Shown one piece after another: positions 9,997 through 19,698 of a DNA stretch of 64,000 nucleotides (position 1 is the first letter of the stretch; the number at the start of each line of letters is the position of its first letter). The stretch lies in contig DATGLG010000062.1 in assembly GCA_035294245.1 (NCBI GenBank), positions 29,794 through 93,793 on the forward strand, written 5' to 3'. A program made the translations under genes and the position numbers. The stretch comes from DATGLG01 sp035294245. GTDB taxonomy: Bacteria > Pseudomonadota > Alphaproteobacteria > JACZXZ01. The notes below the pieces were generated by a model. That model ran no database searches. It saw only the letters and a list, made by a program, of their open reading frames with translations, and was not told the DNA's origin.

Positions 9997-12327
9997 CTAG
10001 TTCCTCAGCGGCTTGCCGGTCTCGAGCATATGCTCGATGCGGGCGAGAGTGCCCTCGGTGCGGATCAGCGCCATGAAGGCCTGCCGCTCGAGCTTGGTGA
10101 GGTCGTCCTCGCCGATGGTTTCGGTGATGTCGGTCTTGCCGCCCGATAGCACCGTCGCGAGCTGCTCGGAGACGGTGACGTCATGAGGCGTCGCCTTGCC
10201 GAGACGCCGGAATCCGTCGAGGGCAAGCTCCAGCGCCGCCTTCGCCGTCGGCCCCGGCAGGCGGAGCTCGGCAGGCGGCTGCGGCGGCTTGTAGCGCTTG
10301 GCGAGCTTGAGCGCCTTGGCCTTGGCGTCGGCGAGCAGGCGATCGCGATTCATGGTGATGGCGTCCTCCTCGCGCAGGAGCAGCATCTCCTTCGCCTCGA
10401 AGGCGGATTTGGCGACTTGCGCGGTGCCGATCATCTCGAACGCCTTAGCGATTGCCGGCATCGGGCCGCCGGGGCGGCGCTTGTTGGCGAGCCAGCGCGT
10501 CAGCACCTCCTTGCAGCCGCCCCAGCCCGGAACGAGGCCGACGCCGACCTCGACCAGGCCCATATAGGTCTCGGCATGGGCCTGGACGGCGCTCGAATGG
10601 AGCAGGATCTCGCAGCCGCCGCCGAGCGCCATCCCGGACGGCGCGCCAACCACGGGAAAGGGCGCATATTTGAGGGCCTTGTAGGTCTGCTGCCCCTTGG
10701 CGACCTGCTCCTCGATCATGGGCCAAAGCGCGATATTCGCGGCGAACAGCACGAGCCCGATATTGGCGCCGACGGAGAAGTTGTCGGCGTCGTTATGGAT
10801 GACGAGAGCCTTGTAGCTCGCCTTCACCAGCTTGATCGCCCTCTGGATCATGTCGAGGATGTCGGGATCCATGGCGTTCATCTTGCTGTGGAACTCGAGG
10901 CAGACGACGCCGTCGCCGATATCCCAAAGCGACGCCGAGGCGTTCTTCGCCAGAGGCTGGCTTGCGCGCTTGACATCGGCGAGCAGCAGGACGCCGGGCG
11001 GCCGCACGAGCTCGGCATAGTCGCCGCCGGTGGTGAAATGGAAGAGCTTGCCGCCCTCGACCTTGTAGAAGGGCCGGCCCGCGACGGCCTCGAGCAGCGG
11101 CGGCACCGCGAGGCCGCTCGCGCGCAGCTTGTCGGCGAACCAGCCCGTGCCGAGCTGGTCGATCAGCTCGAAGGGGCCGTAGCGCCAGGCATAGCCGAGC
11201 CGCATGGCCTCGTCGACCGCCGGAATCGTATCGGCGATCTCGGGCACCAGGGCGGCGGCATAAGCGAGAGTCTCGCCAAGCACGCGCCAGGCGTATTGGC
11301 CGCCCCTGTCGGAATGCTCGACGAGAGCGCGGAGCCCGCCTTTGCGCGCCGCCGCCACGCTGTCGAGCCGCGCCGCGACGGAGGGCGCATAGGTCCCGGT
11401 CGCAAGATTTAGAGACTCCTTGATGCGGCCGCCATCCGCGGCCTTGGCGAGGCGATAGAATCCGCCTTTGCCTTTGCGGCCGGTATAGCCGTCCGCGATC
11501 ATCTTCTTGATGAGTGGAATCTCCTTGAAGACGCGGCGATAGGCGTCGCCCTCGGGAAGCGTCGCCAGCATGCTCGCGGCGACATGGGGCATCAGGTCGA
11601 TGCCGACGAGATCCATGAGGCCGAAGACGCCGGTCTTGGGCACGCCCATGGGGCGGCCAATCACGGCGTCCGCCTCCTCGACCGTGAGGCCCATGTCGAA
11701 GGCGCCGGCGATCGCCACTTGGAGCCACAGCGTGCCGATGCGGTTGGCGATGAAGCCGGGCGTATCCTTGCAGCGGACGACGCCCTTGCCCAGGCGCTCA
11801 TCGGCGAATTTCGAGATCGCATCCACCGCCGCCTTGCGCGTCGCCGGTCCGGCGACGATCTCGAGCAGGCGCATATAGCGCGGCGGATTGAAGAAATGCG
11901 TGATGAGGAAATCCTTGGCAAAGGATCTCGGGAGCCCTTCGGTGAGCGCCTTCAAGGGAATCGTCGAGGTGTTCGAGGACACCGCCGACCCTTTCTTCCG
12001 CACGCTTTCGAGCCGGGCATAGAGATCGCGCTTGACCTGCGGATTCTCGACCACGGCCTCGACGATCCAGTCCACCTCGCTGAGCTTGCCGAGATGATCC
12101 TCGACGTTCCCGGGCGTGACCAGCTTCGCCGCCGCCTTGGACATGAAGGGGGCGGGATCGGCCTTGCGCATGCGCTCGATTGCGCCTTCCGCCAGCGTGT
12201 TGCGGTTGTTGGCCCCGGCCGGAACGATGTCGAGGAGAAGGACGGGAATCCCCGCATTGGCGATATGGGCGGCGATGCCGCTCCCCATCACGCCGGCGCC
12301 GATGACGGCGGCCCTCTCGATCTTCAT
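9997..12327 (-). CDS. fadN: FadN-type 3-hydroxyacyl-CoA dehydrogenase / enoyl-CoA hydratase
   Basis: A 776-residue bifunctional beta-oxidation enzyme with dehydrogenase first and hydratase last, the order of Bacillus FadN and the reverse of E. coli FadB. The N-terminus carries the NAD fold (VIGAGVMGSGIAA), followed by the dehydrogenase C-terminal domains (about 190-420). The crotonase domain covers about 480-660, with the oxyanion-hole segment ALGGGCEILLHS and a likely catalytic Glu in MGLVEVGVGLVPG. The start is ATG 12327, overlapping the thiolase stop as TGATG; an upstream in-frame extension overlaps the thiolase and is rejected. Together with FadA and the dehydrogenase it makes a full beta-oxidation cycle. 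Confidence 0.93.
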   Translation of the reverse strand: MKIERAAVIGAGVMGSGIAAHIANAGIPVLLLDIVPAGANNRNTLAEGAIERMRKADPAPFMSKAAAKLVTPGNVEDHLGKLSEVDWIVEAVVENPQVKRDLYARLESVRKKGSAVSSNTSTIPLKALTEGLPRSFAKDFLITHFFNPPRYMRLLEIVAGPATRKAAVDAISKFADERLGKGVVRCKDTPGFIANRIGTLWLQVAIAGAFDMGLTVEEADAVIGRPMGVPKTGVFGLMDLVGIDLMPHVAASMLATLPEGDAYRRVFKEIPLIKKMIADGYTGRKGKGGFYRLAKAADGGRIKESLNLATGTYAPSVAARLDSVAAARKGGLRALVEHSDRGGQYAWRVLGETLAYAAALVPEIADTIPAVDEAMRLGYAWRYGPFELIDQLGTGWFADKLRASGLAVPPLLEAVAGRPFYKVEGGKLFHFTTGGDYAELVRPPGVLLLADVKRASQPLAKNASASLWDIGDGVVCLEFHSKMNAMDPDILDMIQRAIKLVKASYKALVIHNDADNFSVGANIGLVLFAANIALWPMIEEQVAKGQQTYKALKYAPFPVVGAPSGMALGGGCEILLHSSAVQAHAETYMGLVEVGVGLVPGWGGCKEVLTRWLANKRRPGGPMPAIAKAFEMIGTAQVAKSAFEAKEMLLLREEDAITMNRDRLLADAKAKALKLAKRYKPPQPPAELRLPGPTAKAALELALDGFRRLGKATPHDVTVSEQLATVLSGGKTDITETIGEDDLTKLERQAFMALIRTEGTLARIEHMLETGKPLRN

Positions 12328-13463
12328 CAAAGCGCCTCCAGCACCGTGGCGATGCCCTGGCCGCCGCCGATGCACATGGTCGCGAGCGCGTAGCGCTTGC
12401 CTTCGCGCTTGAGGAGCTGCGCTGCCTTGCCGGTGATGCGCGCGCCGGTCGCCCCGAGCGGATGGCCGAGAGCGATCGCGCCGCCGTCGAGATTGAGCTT
12501 GCTCCGGTCGATGCCGAGGTCGCGGATGCAGGCGAGCGATTGGGAGGCGAAGGCCTCGTTGAGCTCGACGATATCGATGTCTTTCATTTCAAGGCCCGCG
12601 CGCTTGAGCGCCTTTCGGGTGGCGCCGACGGGGCCGATGCCCATGATCTCCGGCGCGCAGCCGACGACCCCGATGCTCTTGAGCCGCGCAAGGGGGGCGA
12701 GCCCCTTTCGCTGCGCATAATCCTCGGTGCAGACGAGCGTCGCCGACGCGCCGTCGGTGAGCGGCGAGGAGGTCCCCGCCGTCACCGAGCCTTGCGCATC
12801 GAAAGCCGGCTTGAGGCCGGCCAGGATCTCCGCCGTCGTGTCGGGGCGAAGGCAGCCGTCCTTGTCGATCGTCTTGCCGTCATGCTTGATCGGAACGATC
12901 TCCTCGGCGAGCTTGCCCGCCTCCTGCGCGGCGGCCGCCTTGCGCTGGCTCTCGACCGCGAAGGCCTCCTGGTCGGCGCGGGTGATCTGGTATTTCTGTG
13001 CGACGTTCTCCGCCGTGATCCCCATCGAGACGTAGGCCTGCGGGTAGTCCTTCATGAGACCGGGATGGGGCATCGGATTGAACCCCGGAATTGGCACCCG
13101 CGTCATCGATTCCACGCCGGCGCAGATGAAGGCTTCGCCGGCGCCGAGCTGAATGGCGCCGGCCGCCATGTGGATCGCCTGCATCGACGAGCCGCAGAAG
13201 CGGTTGACCGTGGTGCCGGCGACCGAGAGCGGCAGATGGGCGAGGAACTCGATCAGCCTGGCGACGTTCAGCCCCTGCTCGGCTTCGGGGAAGGCGCAGC
13301 CGACGATGACGTCCTCGATGTCGGCAGGGTCGATCTTGGTGCGCGCAAGCAGGCCCTCGATCACCTGCGCCGCCATCTCGTCGGGCCGGACCTTGGCGAG
13401 CTCGCCCCGGCCGGCGAGGTGGAACGGCGACCGAGCATACCCCGCGATGACCACGTTCTCCAT
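12327..13463 (-). CDS. fadA: Acetyl-CoA C-acyltransferase (3-ketoacyl-CoA thiolase)
   Basis: A 378-residue thiolase performing the last step of beta-oxidation, release of acetyl-CoA. The nucleophile is Cys90 (NRFCGSSMQA); His334 (ALGHPLGATG) and Cys364 (MCIGGGQG) complete the active site. Length and motifs are typical of degradative thiolases. The start has a strong GGAAGGAGG site. The stop overlaps the start of fadN (TGATG), which indicates translational coupling, and fadD lies 71 bp upstream. Confidence 0.95.
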   Translation of the reverse strand: MENVVIAGYARSPFHLAGRGELAKVRPDEMAAQVIEGLLARTKIDPADIEDVIVGCAFPEAEQGLNVARLIEFLAHLPLSVAGTTVNRFCGSSMQAIHMAAGAIQLGAGEAFICAGVESMTRVPIPGFNPMPHPGLMKDYPQAYVSMGITAENVAQKYQITRADQEAFAVESQRKAAAAQEAGKLAEEIVPIKHDGKTIDKDGCLRPDTTAEILAGLKPAFDAQGSVTAGTSSPLTDGASATLVCTEDYAQRKGLAPLARLKSIGVVGCAPEIMGIGPVGATRKALKRAGLEMKDIDIVELNEAFASQSLACIRDLGIDRSKLNLDGGAIALGHPLGATGARITGKAAQLLKREGKRYALATMCIGGGQGIATVLEAL

Positions 13464-13534
13464 CGAGCTTGCCTCCTTCCTGCCCCTCGGGGCCTCGAGC
13501 GATCATAGATGCGATCTTGGCGCGTCGGCAGACG

Positions 13535-15241
13535 TCAGGGATTGCCTGGATGCGGCGCGCGCGACTGGTCTTCGGCAAGGAGGTCCTTCTTGAGGATCTT
13601 GCCGACTGCTGATTTCGGCAGTGAATCGCGAAACTCAAAAAGCTTCGGCATCTCGATCGGCGAGAGCTTGTCCTTGAGGAAGGTCTCGAGCGTCGCCGCA
13701 TCCAGTGCCGCGCCTTTGCGTCTCACTACGAAGGCCTTGACGGTCTGGCCGCGATAGCTATCGGGCACGCCGACCACCGCCGCCTCGGCCACGGCTGGAT
13801 GGAGATAGATCGCCTCCTCGACATTGCGCGGAAATATCTTGTAGCCGCCGGCGATGATCACCTCCTTGAGACGATCGACGATATAGAAATAGCCGTCGTC
13901 GTCCATGTAGCCGACATCGCCCGTATGGAACCAGCCATCGGTCATGTCGCGGGCATTCGCCTCCGGGTGGTTCCAATAGCCGGTCATCACCTGGGGACCG
14001 CGCACCCAAAGCTCGCCGCGCTCGCCGGGGGGAAGCGTCCGGTGCTGCTCGTCCAGCGAGACGATGCGCACCTCCGTGCCCGGCAAAGGCAATCCGATCG
14101 AGCCGGGCTTGTTGATGCCCCCCACGGGATTGCAGCAGACCACGGGCGAGGTCTCGCTGAGCCCATACCCCTCGACGAGCTTGCAGCCGGCCCGCGCCTC
14201 GAAATTGCGCTTCACCTCGAGGGGCAGCGGCGCGCCTCCCGAGATGCACAGCTTGAGCGAGGAGAGATCGTATTTGGCGAGGCCCGGATAGGTATTGATG
14301 GCGGTATAGATCGTGGGCACGCCGGGAAACAGGGTCGGGCGCTTGCGATGGATCGTCCTCAGCACCTGCGCGAGCTCGAAGCGCGGAAGCAGGATGATCA
14401 GCCCGCCCATGCGCAGTGGCGTGTTCATGACCGCCGTCATGGCGAAGACGTGGAAAAGGGGGATGACGCCCAAGGTGCGCTCGCGCCCCCGCTCGGCTTC
14501 CGGGAACCACACCTCGTTCTGGATCACGTTCGCCCAGAGATTGTAGTGAGTAAGCGAAGCGCCCTTGGGAATGCCGGTCGTGCCGCCCGTGTATTGCAGC
14601 ACGGCGATATCGCGGCGGGGATCGATGTCCGGCGCCCGGACGCTGCCGTCATTCGCCATCAGGCGGGCAAAGGAGACGTGCCGGTCATCCCAAGCGACCT
14701 TGGCAATCGCGCCGCGCTTGAGCAGGCGAAAGAGCAGATTCTTCGGGAATGGCAGGATTTCCGCCATGGCCGCGACGACCACGCACTTGAGCTGCGACTG
14801 GCGAAGCGCCGACGCGATCTTGTCATAGGTGACCTTGAGGTCGAGCGTGACCATGAGATCGGTGCGGGAGTCGTCGATCTGATGCACGAGCTCCCGCGGC
14901 GCATAAAGCGGATTGTAATTGACGATCGTCCCGCCTGCCTTGAGGACGCCGAAATAAGAGATCACCGAATAGGGGCAATTGGGCAGGAAGAGGCCGACCT
15001 TCACACCCGGCCCGACGCCGAGCGCCTGAAAGCCGCATGCCGCGCGCTTCACCAGCCCGCCGAGCTCCCGATAGGTGTAGGTGCGGTCGAGAAAATCGAT
15101 GGCGGGACGCTCGGGGAAGGCGGCGACGGCTTCGTCCAGCAGGGAGTCGAGCGGCTTCTCGGGGATGGTGATCTCGGCAGGGACGCCGGCCGGATAGGCC
15201 TTCGCCCAGGGAAACGCCGTCTGCTGCGAATCGCCACTCAT
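13535..15241 (-). CDS. fadD: Long-chain fatty acid-CoA ligase
   Basis: A 568-residue ANL-superfamily adenylating enzyme that activates fatty acids to acyl-CoA. The P-loop-like motif YTGGTTGIPKGA and the GYGLSETSPV and WFHTGDVGYMDDDGYF motifs are seen in order, as is the C-terminal hinge (DRLKEVIIAGGYKIFP) with the catalytic Lys near KSAVGKILKKDL. There is no signal peptide, consistent with a cytosolic or membrane-associated enzyme. GAGGGG precedes the ATG. It lies between fadL and fadA, where imported fatty acids would be activated before oxidation. Confidence 0.94.
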   Translation of the reverse strand: MSGDSQQTAFPWAKAYPAGVPAEITIPEKPLDSLLDEAVAAFPERPAIDFLDRTYTYRELGGLVKRAACGFQALGVGPGVKVGLFLPNCPYSVISYFGVLKAGGTIVNYNPLYAPRELVHQIDDSRTDLMVTLDLKVTYDKIASALRQSQLKCVVVAAMAEILPFPKNLLFRLLKRGAIAKVAWDDRHVSFARLMANDGSVRAPDIDPRRDIAVLQYTGGTTGIPKGASLTHYNLWANVIQNEVWFPEAERGRERTLGVIPLFHVFAMTAVMNTPLRMGGLIILLPRFELAQVLRTIHRKRPTLFPGVPTIYTAINTYPGLAKYDLSSLKLCISGGAPLPLEVKRNFEARAGCKLVEGYGLSETSPVVCCNPVGGINKPGSIGLPLPGTEVRIVSLDEQHRTLPPGERGELWVRGPQVMTGYWNHPEANARDMTDGWFHTGDVGYMDDDGYFYIVDRLKEVIIAGGYKIFPRNVEEAIYLHPAVAEAAVVGVPDSYRGQTVKAFVVRRKGAALDAATLETFLKDKLSPIEMPKLFEFRDSLPKSAVGKILKKDLLAEDQSRAPHPGNP

Positions 15242-15360
15242 TGCCCCTCACCGTCGACCGGCTCTGTCCCGAGGCTATGCTGTCGCCTGCTCCCGCATAT
15301 TCTATGCCGAGCCCGGCGGATCATCGAGCCCGAAGCGACGCGGCGGCGCGCCGCGCAATC

Positions 15361-16686
15361 TCAGAACGTGTATTTGAAGCCGACGGCGAAAATATTCACC
15401 TCAGCGGAATAGGTTCCGCTGACATTGCCCTGCGTGGCGCTCGTCAGGTTCACGGCGCCGTCCGTGAGCGCGAAGATGTGCGTATAGGCCGCATCCAGCG
15501 ACAGATTGTCGATGAGATGCAGGTTGTAGCCGACGGAGAGCCAGAAGCGGTCGGTATCGGGAATGCGCAGATCCCGTGTCGAGGATTTCGTCGGCGTGGG
15601 ATCATAGGCCACCCCGAGGCGGAGCTTCGCCTTGTCGGTCGCCTTGTAGGTCACGCCCAGCGCCTCGCGGAAGGTATCGTGCCATGACTCGGGGATGACG
15701 ATGGGGGGCTGGACCGGGTTGTCGAAGCCGACGGAAAGCGCCTGAAAGCGATCCCAATGAGTCCAGGTGACGTCGCCCAGGAGGGTCCATTTCGAGTCCA
15801 GCTCCTGCGCCACCGCGGCGCTCACGGTCTCGGGCAGGTTGATCGACGCGTGGGCGCCGCCGCTTTGGAAGGCCGTATTGCCGATGAGAGCCTGGAACGT
15901 CCGGATTGCCGTCGGCGCCGACCAGTGCGCCTGCCCATCGAAGCCGAGATGGACGGGGGAGCGATAGCTGAGGCCGAGCCGTGTATGATCGAGCGGCTGC
16001 AGCATGATGCCGGCGTTCCAGCCGAAACCGACGGTGTTCGCCTGGAGCTTGAGCTGCCCGTCCTGGGATTGGGGGGTAAAGCCGCCGGCGGCGAAAATGG
16101 TCCCGAAATCGACCGCGTTGCTCAAGAAGACATCCGAGTACATGATGTCCAGGCCGGCGCCCACCGAGATCCAATCGGCCATCTTATACGAGACCGAGGG
16201 ATTGAAATTGAGCGTCCTGAGATTGCTCTCCTCGGCGTAATAGCGGCCGATCCAGTTCTCGCCGTAATCGGTCTCGAGACCAAAGGGTGATTCGATGCCG
16301 AACCCCACCCTCGCGCGGTCGCCAAGGGGCGCCATCACGTAAAAGTTCGGAATGAACGCCGTCGAGCCGCCGTCCACGCTCTGGGGCCCGGTCAGCGGGG
16401 CGCCGCCGGCGGTCGTCGCCTTCGTCGGGTGGAGCGTGAGGCTCGGCAGAATGATCTGGACACCGGCTTCGGTCTGATAGCCGCTCAGGTTGCTCATCCC
16501 GGCCGGATTGAAGAAGATGGTGGAGGCGTCCTCAGCCGCCGCCGCGGCACCGGCAAAGGCATTGCCTTGGCCGCTCGGGCTCTGATCGAAGAGCTGGAAG
16601 CCGGATGCTTGCACGTTCTCGGCGAAGCCGAGGACGAGAAGCGCCGCACCGATTGGAATCGCCGATCTGCCCAGGCGCTTCCCCAT
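15361..16686 (-). CDS. fadL: FadL-family outer-membrane fatty acid transporter
   Basis: A 441-residue outer-membrane beta-barrel of the OMPP1/FadL/TodX family. A signal peptide of about 28 residues ends in VQASG; the mature N-terminus (SGFQLFDQSPSGQGNAFAG) and the IFFNPAGMS motif are the FadL hatch signature. The protein ends in Phe (FKYTF), as outer-membrane proteins do for BAM recognition. The barrel is rich in alternating aromatic and polar strands. It is the first gene of the minus-strand fad series, 119 bp upstream of fadD, so its likely substrate is a long-chain fatty acid or similar hydrophobic compound. Confidence 0.93.
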   Translation of the reverse strand: MGKRLGRSAIPIGAALLVLGFAENVQASGFQLFDQSPSGQGNAFAGAAAAAEDASTIFFNPAGMSNLSGYQTEAGVQIILPSLTLHPTKATTAGGAPLTGPQSVDGGSTAFIPNFYVMAPLGDRARVGFGIESPFGLETDYGENWIGRYYAEESNLRTLNFNPSVSYKMADWISVGAGLDIMYSDVFLSNAVDFGTIFAAGGFTPQSQDGQLKLQANTVGFGWNAGIMLQPLDHTRLGLSYRSPVHLGFDGQAHWSAPTAIRTFQALIGNTAFQSGGAHASINLPETVSAAVAQELDSKWTLLGDVTWTHWDRFQALSVGFDNPVQPPIVIPESWHDTFREALGVTYKATDKAKLRLGVAYDPTPTKSSTRDLRIPDTDRFWLSVGYNLHLIDNLSLDAAYTHIFALTDGAVNLTSATQGNVSGTYSAEVNIFAVGFKYTF

Positions 16687-16910
16687 TTTCCAGCTCCCCT
16701 CTTCTTACGGCGGCGCCATCGATTCGCGGCGTTCGGGCGCAGCCAATTTGGTTAATTGCTTTACCACAAGAGCGTGATAAAGCCAAATCATAAACCACCT
16801 GTTAACGCCGCTGCCGGCGCGATTCCTCGTTGTGGAAGAGCCCCTTAGCTTCTGCCGCTTTCGGACATGCAGCGTTTGTGGGCGGTCGGGCCTCATGCTA
16901 AATAAGCGGC

Positions 16911-17663
16911 ATGAGCGATCCCTCCCCCTTCGGTTCCGGGGCGACCGCCCTCGTAACCGGCGCTTCGAGCGGCTTCGGCGAAGCCATCGCCGTTCACCTC
17001 GCGGCACGCGGCGTCCGCATCATCGCCACTGCACGCCACCGCGAGCGCCTCGATAAGCTCGCCGCGAAAATCGGCCGGGATTTCCATGCGCTCTCGCTGG
17101 ACGTCACCGATCCCGCCGCCGCGGACGGCATCATGGATCGCCTTCCTCCGAACTGGCGGGAGATCGACATTCTCGTCAACAATGCGGGGTCGGATGTCGG
17201 CGGCCGTCAGCGCTTTGATGTGGGCGCTGCCGGGGATTGGGCCAGCACGATCGAGACGAATGTGACCGGGCTCTTGCGGGTCACCCGCGCCGTGCTGCCG
17301 GGCATGATCGCGCGGGGACGCGGCCACATCGTCAATATTGGCTCGATCGCGGCGATCCGGCCCATGGCCGGTCTTGCGGCCTATGGCGCCAGCAAGGCCG
17401 CGGTGCACGCCTTCAGCGACGCCCTGCGCATGGAGCTCAAAGGCACGCCCGTGCGGGTGACGGAGATTCTGCCGGGGACGGCGCGCACCGGCTTCGCCGC
17501 GGCGCGCTGGCGCGGCGACGAGAAGCAGGCCGAGGCCTTCTATGCCGGGTTCAAGAGCCTGCTCACGGCCGAGGACGTCGCACGAACCGTGATTTTCGCG
17601 CTGGAGCAGCCGCCCCATGTGGTGATCGCCGAGCTCGTGGTGCTTCCGACCTCCCAGGCGTAA
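16911..17663 (+). CDS. SDR-family NAD(P)-dependent oxidoreductase
   Basis: A 250-residue classical short-chain dehydrogenase. The cofactor motif TGASSGFG, the NNAG motif, and the catalytic Ser145, Tyr158 and Lys162 (YGASK) are all present. The overall sequence resembles the YdfG group, which oxidises serine and other 3-hydroxy acids with NADP+, but SDR specificity is hard to read from sequence. It is divergent from fadL and shares a 224-bp intergenic region with it. Confidence 0.9.
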   Translation: MSDPSPFGSGATALVTGASSGFGEAIAVHLAARGVRIIATARHRERLDKLAAKIGRDFHALSLDVTDPAAADGIMDRLPPNWREIDILVNNAGSDVGGRQRFDVGAAGDWASTIETNVTGLLRVTRAVLPGMIARGRGHIVNIGSIAAIRPMAGLAAYGASKAAVHAFSDALRMELKGTPVRVTEILPGTARTGFAAARWRGDEKQAEAFYAGFKSLLTAEDVARTVIFALEQPPHVVIAELVVLPTSQA

Positions 17664-17801
17664 GCCTCGCCGCGCGCATCGCGGAGCGTTCCGGAGACAA
17701 TGGCGCGCCGCCATTTCTTCGGATAGGCTGCAAGCGAATGGGAACCCTGTCCGTCCGTCCGGCCTTCACGTCGGAGAGGCGGAGCGGGGCTGGAGTCAAT
17801 C

Positions 17802-18437
17802 ATGAGGAAGACATCGTTTTTGACGGCCGTGCTCGTGCTCGGGCTCGCTCCCCTCGCCTGGGCGCAAACGTCCCAGCCGGCTATCGGCACGATCACGGCG
17901 CGCTCCTATTCGCCTCTGCCGGCCGGCGCGGCGATCGTGGTCCAACCGGCCGACGACACCGATCAGAGCCAGCGTCTTAAAGGCGATATCGAAGCGGCGC
18001 TGCGGGCGCATGGCTACAGGGTGGTGAATGATGGACCGCTCGTGCTCGAATTCTATTCGAGCGAAGTGCAGGGGGCCGAGGCCATCGAGAAGCCGGGAAG
18101 CCGCCGCCTCAATCAGGGATCGCTTCCCCCGATCGACAAGCCGATTCCGCGTGCCGATCAAAGTTCCGGCACAGGTCTTCTCTCGGGCCTCAATCAAGGA
18201 TTGTTCGGCACCACCGAGGAGGAGAGCGCGAGCAGAACCGGCAAGCCCGCAGAGCCGCGCCAGGTGCATCTCTCGATCATGCTCAACGACAATCAGGCCG
18301 CCCAGCGCGTCTGGCAGGGCAGCGCGAGCGGAGAGCTCCGACAGCCGGACTCCTTCGCCGCGACCCAGTCCTTGGTGCCCTTCCTGCTGAGCAAGCTCGG
18401 GACCACGGTCGGCATGGAACGGTTCGACATGCCGTGA
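17802..18437 (+). CDS. Secreted protein of unknown function
   Basis: A 211-residue protein with a clear Sec signal peptide cleaved near AWAQ (residue about 21). There is no lipobox Cys. The mature part has a conserved-looking core (GDIEAALRAHGYRV, a disordered Ser/Gly/Pro linker, then VHLSIMLNDNQAAQRVWQGSASG), a layout reminiscent of DUF4136-type periplasmic proteins, though I cannot assign the family. It probably acts in the periplasm or outer membrane. The gene stands 138 bp after the SDR gene on the same strand. Confidence 0.8.
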   Translation: MRKTSFLTAVLVLGLAPLAWAQTSQPAIGTITARSYSPLPAGAAIVVQPADDTDQSQRLKGDIEAALRAHGYRVVNDGPLVLEFYSSEVQGAEAIEKPGSRRLNQGSLPPIDKPIPRADQSSGTGLLSGLNQGLFGTTEEESASRTGKPAEPRQVHLSIMLNDNQAAQRVWQGSASGELRQPDSFAATQSLVPFLLSKLGTTVGMERFDMP

Positions 18438-18464
18438 GCGGAAGCAGCGGCATGGGCGGAGCGA

Positions 18465-18656
18465 CTAAAGGCGCGTGATGCGGTCGGGCTCGCGCTTGAG
18501 GGAGCGTCGGCAAATGTCGAGAGCTTGCGCCTCCGCCTCCTCCGCGCTCCGCAGCGGCTGACTCATCGCCGCGCGCTTGCCATCCTGCCAGAGCGACCAC
18601 ATGAAATCCGTGCGGCCGTCCCGCTGGATCCAGCGTTCGATGATAACCTCGAGCAT
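18465..18656 (-). CDS. Small conserved-looking hypothetical protein
   Basis: A 63-residue protein with a Trp-rich beta-hairpin-like N-terminus (IIERWIQRDGRTDFMWSLWQDGKR) and a helical C-terminus. A GGAAAGG site precedes the ATG, and the frame is not the shadow of another gene. It is cytosolic by composition; function unknown. It is divergent from the RlmM-like gene and convergent with the secreted-protein gene. Confidence 0.65.
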   Translation of the reverse strand: MLEVIIERWIQRDGRTDFMWSLWQDGKRAAMSQPLRSAEEAEAQALDICRRSLKREPDRITRL

Positions 18657-18776
18657 CCCCGCCTGCCTTTCCGATCGCCGGCCACGGAATCTTGGCGGTG
18701 GCGCCGGAGCGGGTCAATCCCTCGGATTTCGCGAGCGTCGCGCTCCCACGGAGCTCGTGCCGGCGTGGCGGCTGCG

Positions 18777-19673
18777 ATGACGGAAACGGGATATTTGGCG
18801 CCCGAGGGCTTCGAGGCGGAGCTCGCGACCGAGCTGGGCGAGGTCTCGACGCGTTACGGACGTCTCCTGTTGGCGCCCGGCCCACCGCGAATGGCAGCCT
18901 GGGCGCAAAACATATGGTACGAGCCACGCGCCATCACGATCGGCTCGATCGCCGACGGCGCGCGCGCTCTTCGCGCCATCCAACGCAATTGGGCGCTCTA
19001 TGATTTTCGTCTCCATCGTCGGGCGAAGCTCATCCAAGCCAGGCTGCCCCATGTCGCCGCCAAGCCGCTCGCCTTCCCGGCCGAACCGCCGCGCGCGCTG
19101 CTCGGCTCCTGGACTCTGCTCGACGAGCGCACCATCCTCGCGGCCCCCCGCTGCGCAAGCGCCTTTCCTCATGGCGAGGTGCGCTTTGTCGAGGACAAGG
19201 AGAATCCGCCCAACCGCGCCTATCTCAAGCTGTGGGAGCTGTTCACCCTGATGGGCACGCAGCCGGAGCCGCAAGACCTTTGTCTCGATCTCGGCGCCAG
19301 CCCCGGCGGCTGGACCTGGGTTCTACAGGGATTGGGAGCGCGCGTCCTCAGCGTGGACAAAGCGCCGCTTGCGGCCGAGGTGGCATCGCTTCCGCGCGTC
19401 GATTACCGCGCGGTCAGCGCCTTCGCGCTCGATCCCGCGGCCGTTCCGCCCGTGGATTGGCTGTTCTCGGATATCGTCTGCTATCCCGCGCGGCTCCTGC
19501 GCCTCGTCCACCGCTGGCTCGAGTCCGGCCGCGCGAGGCGCTTTGTCTGCACGATCAAGTTTCAGGGCGAGACCGATCATGCCGCCGCGCGTGCCTTCGC
19601 CGCGATACCGGGATCTCGCCTCGTCCATCTTTTCCACAACAAGCACGAGCTGACCTGGGTGAGGCTCGCGTAA
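18777..19673 (+). CDS. RlmM/FtsJ-like SAM-dependent rRNA methyltransferase
   Basis: A 298-residue protein with an FtsJ/RlmM-type Rossmann methyltransferase domain in its C-terminal half. The SAM-binding motif is CLDLGASPGGWTWVL, and the catalytic K-D-K-E series can be partly seen (Asp in SDIVCYP, Lys in IKFQG). The N-terminal half resembles the RNA-binding part of RlmM, which methylates the 2'-O of C2498 in 23S rRNA. The start is ATG 18777; a longer in-frame extension overlaps the small divergent gene. The exact rRNA target is an inference. Confidence 0.85.
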   Translation: MTETGYLAPEGFEAELATELGEVSTRYGRLLLAPGPPRMAAWAQNIWYEPRAITIGSIADGARALRAIQRNWALYDFRLHRRAKLIQARLPHVAAKPLAFPAEPPRALLGSWTLLDERTILAAPRCASAFPHGEVRFVEDKENPPNRAYLKLWELFTLMGTQPEPQDLCLDLGASPGGWTWVLQGLGARVLSVDKAPLAAEVASLPRVDYRAVSAFALDPAAVPPVDWLFSDIVCYPARLLRLVHRWLESGRARRFVCTIKFQGETDHAAARAFAAIPGSRLVHLFHNKHELTWVRLA

Positions 19674-19698
19674 GCCGCGGCATGGAGTATGCGAGGGC

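Noticed and set aside
13535..15241. RpfB/RpfF signal-synthesis pair linked to the RpfC-like kinase
   Set aside because: The ligase is typical FadD and lies 9 kb away; no RpfF-type enoyl-CoA hydratase gene is present.
13799..15412. A 537-codon plus-strand frame across fadD
   Set aside because: Antisense shadow of fadD; composition is the Arg/Glu-rich pattern of GC-rich reverse frames.
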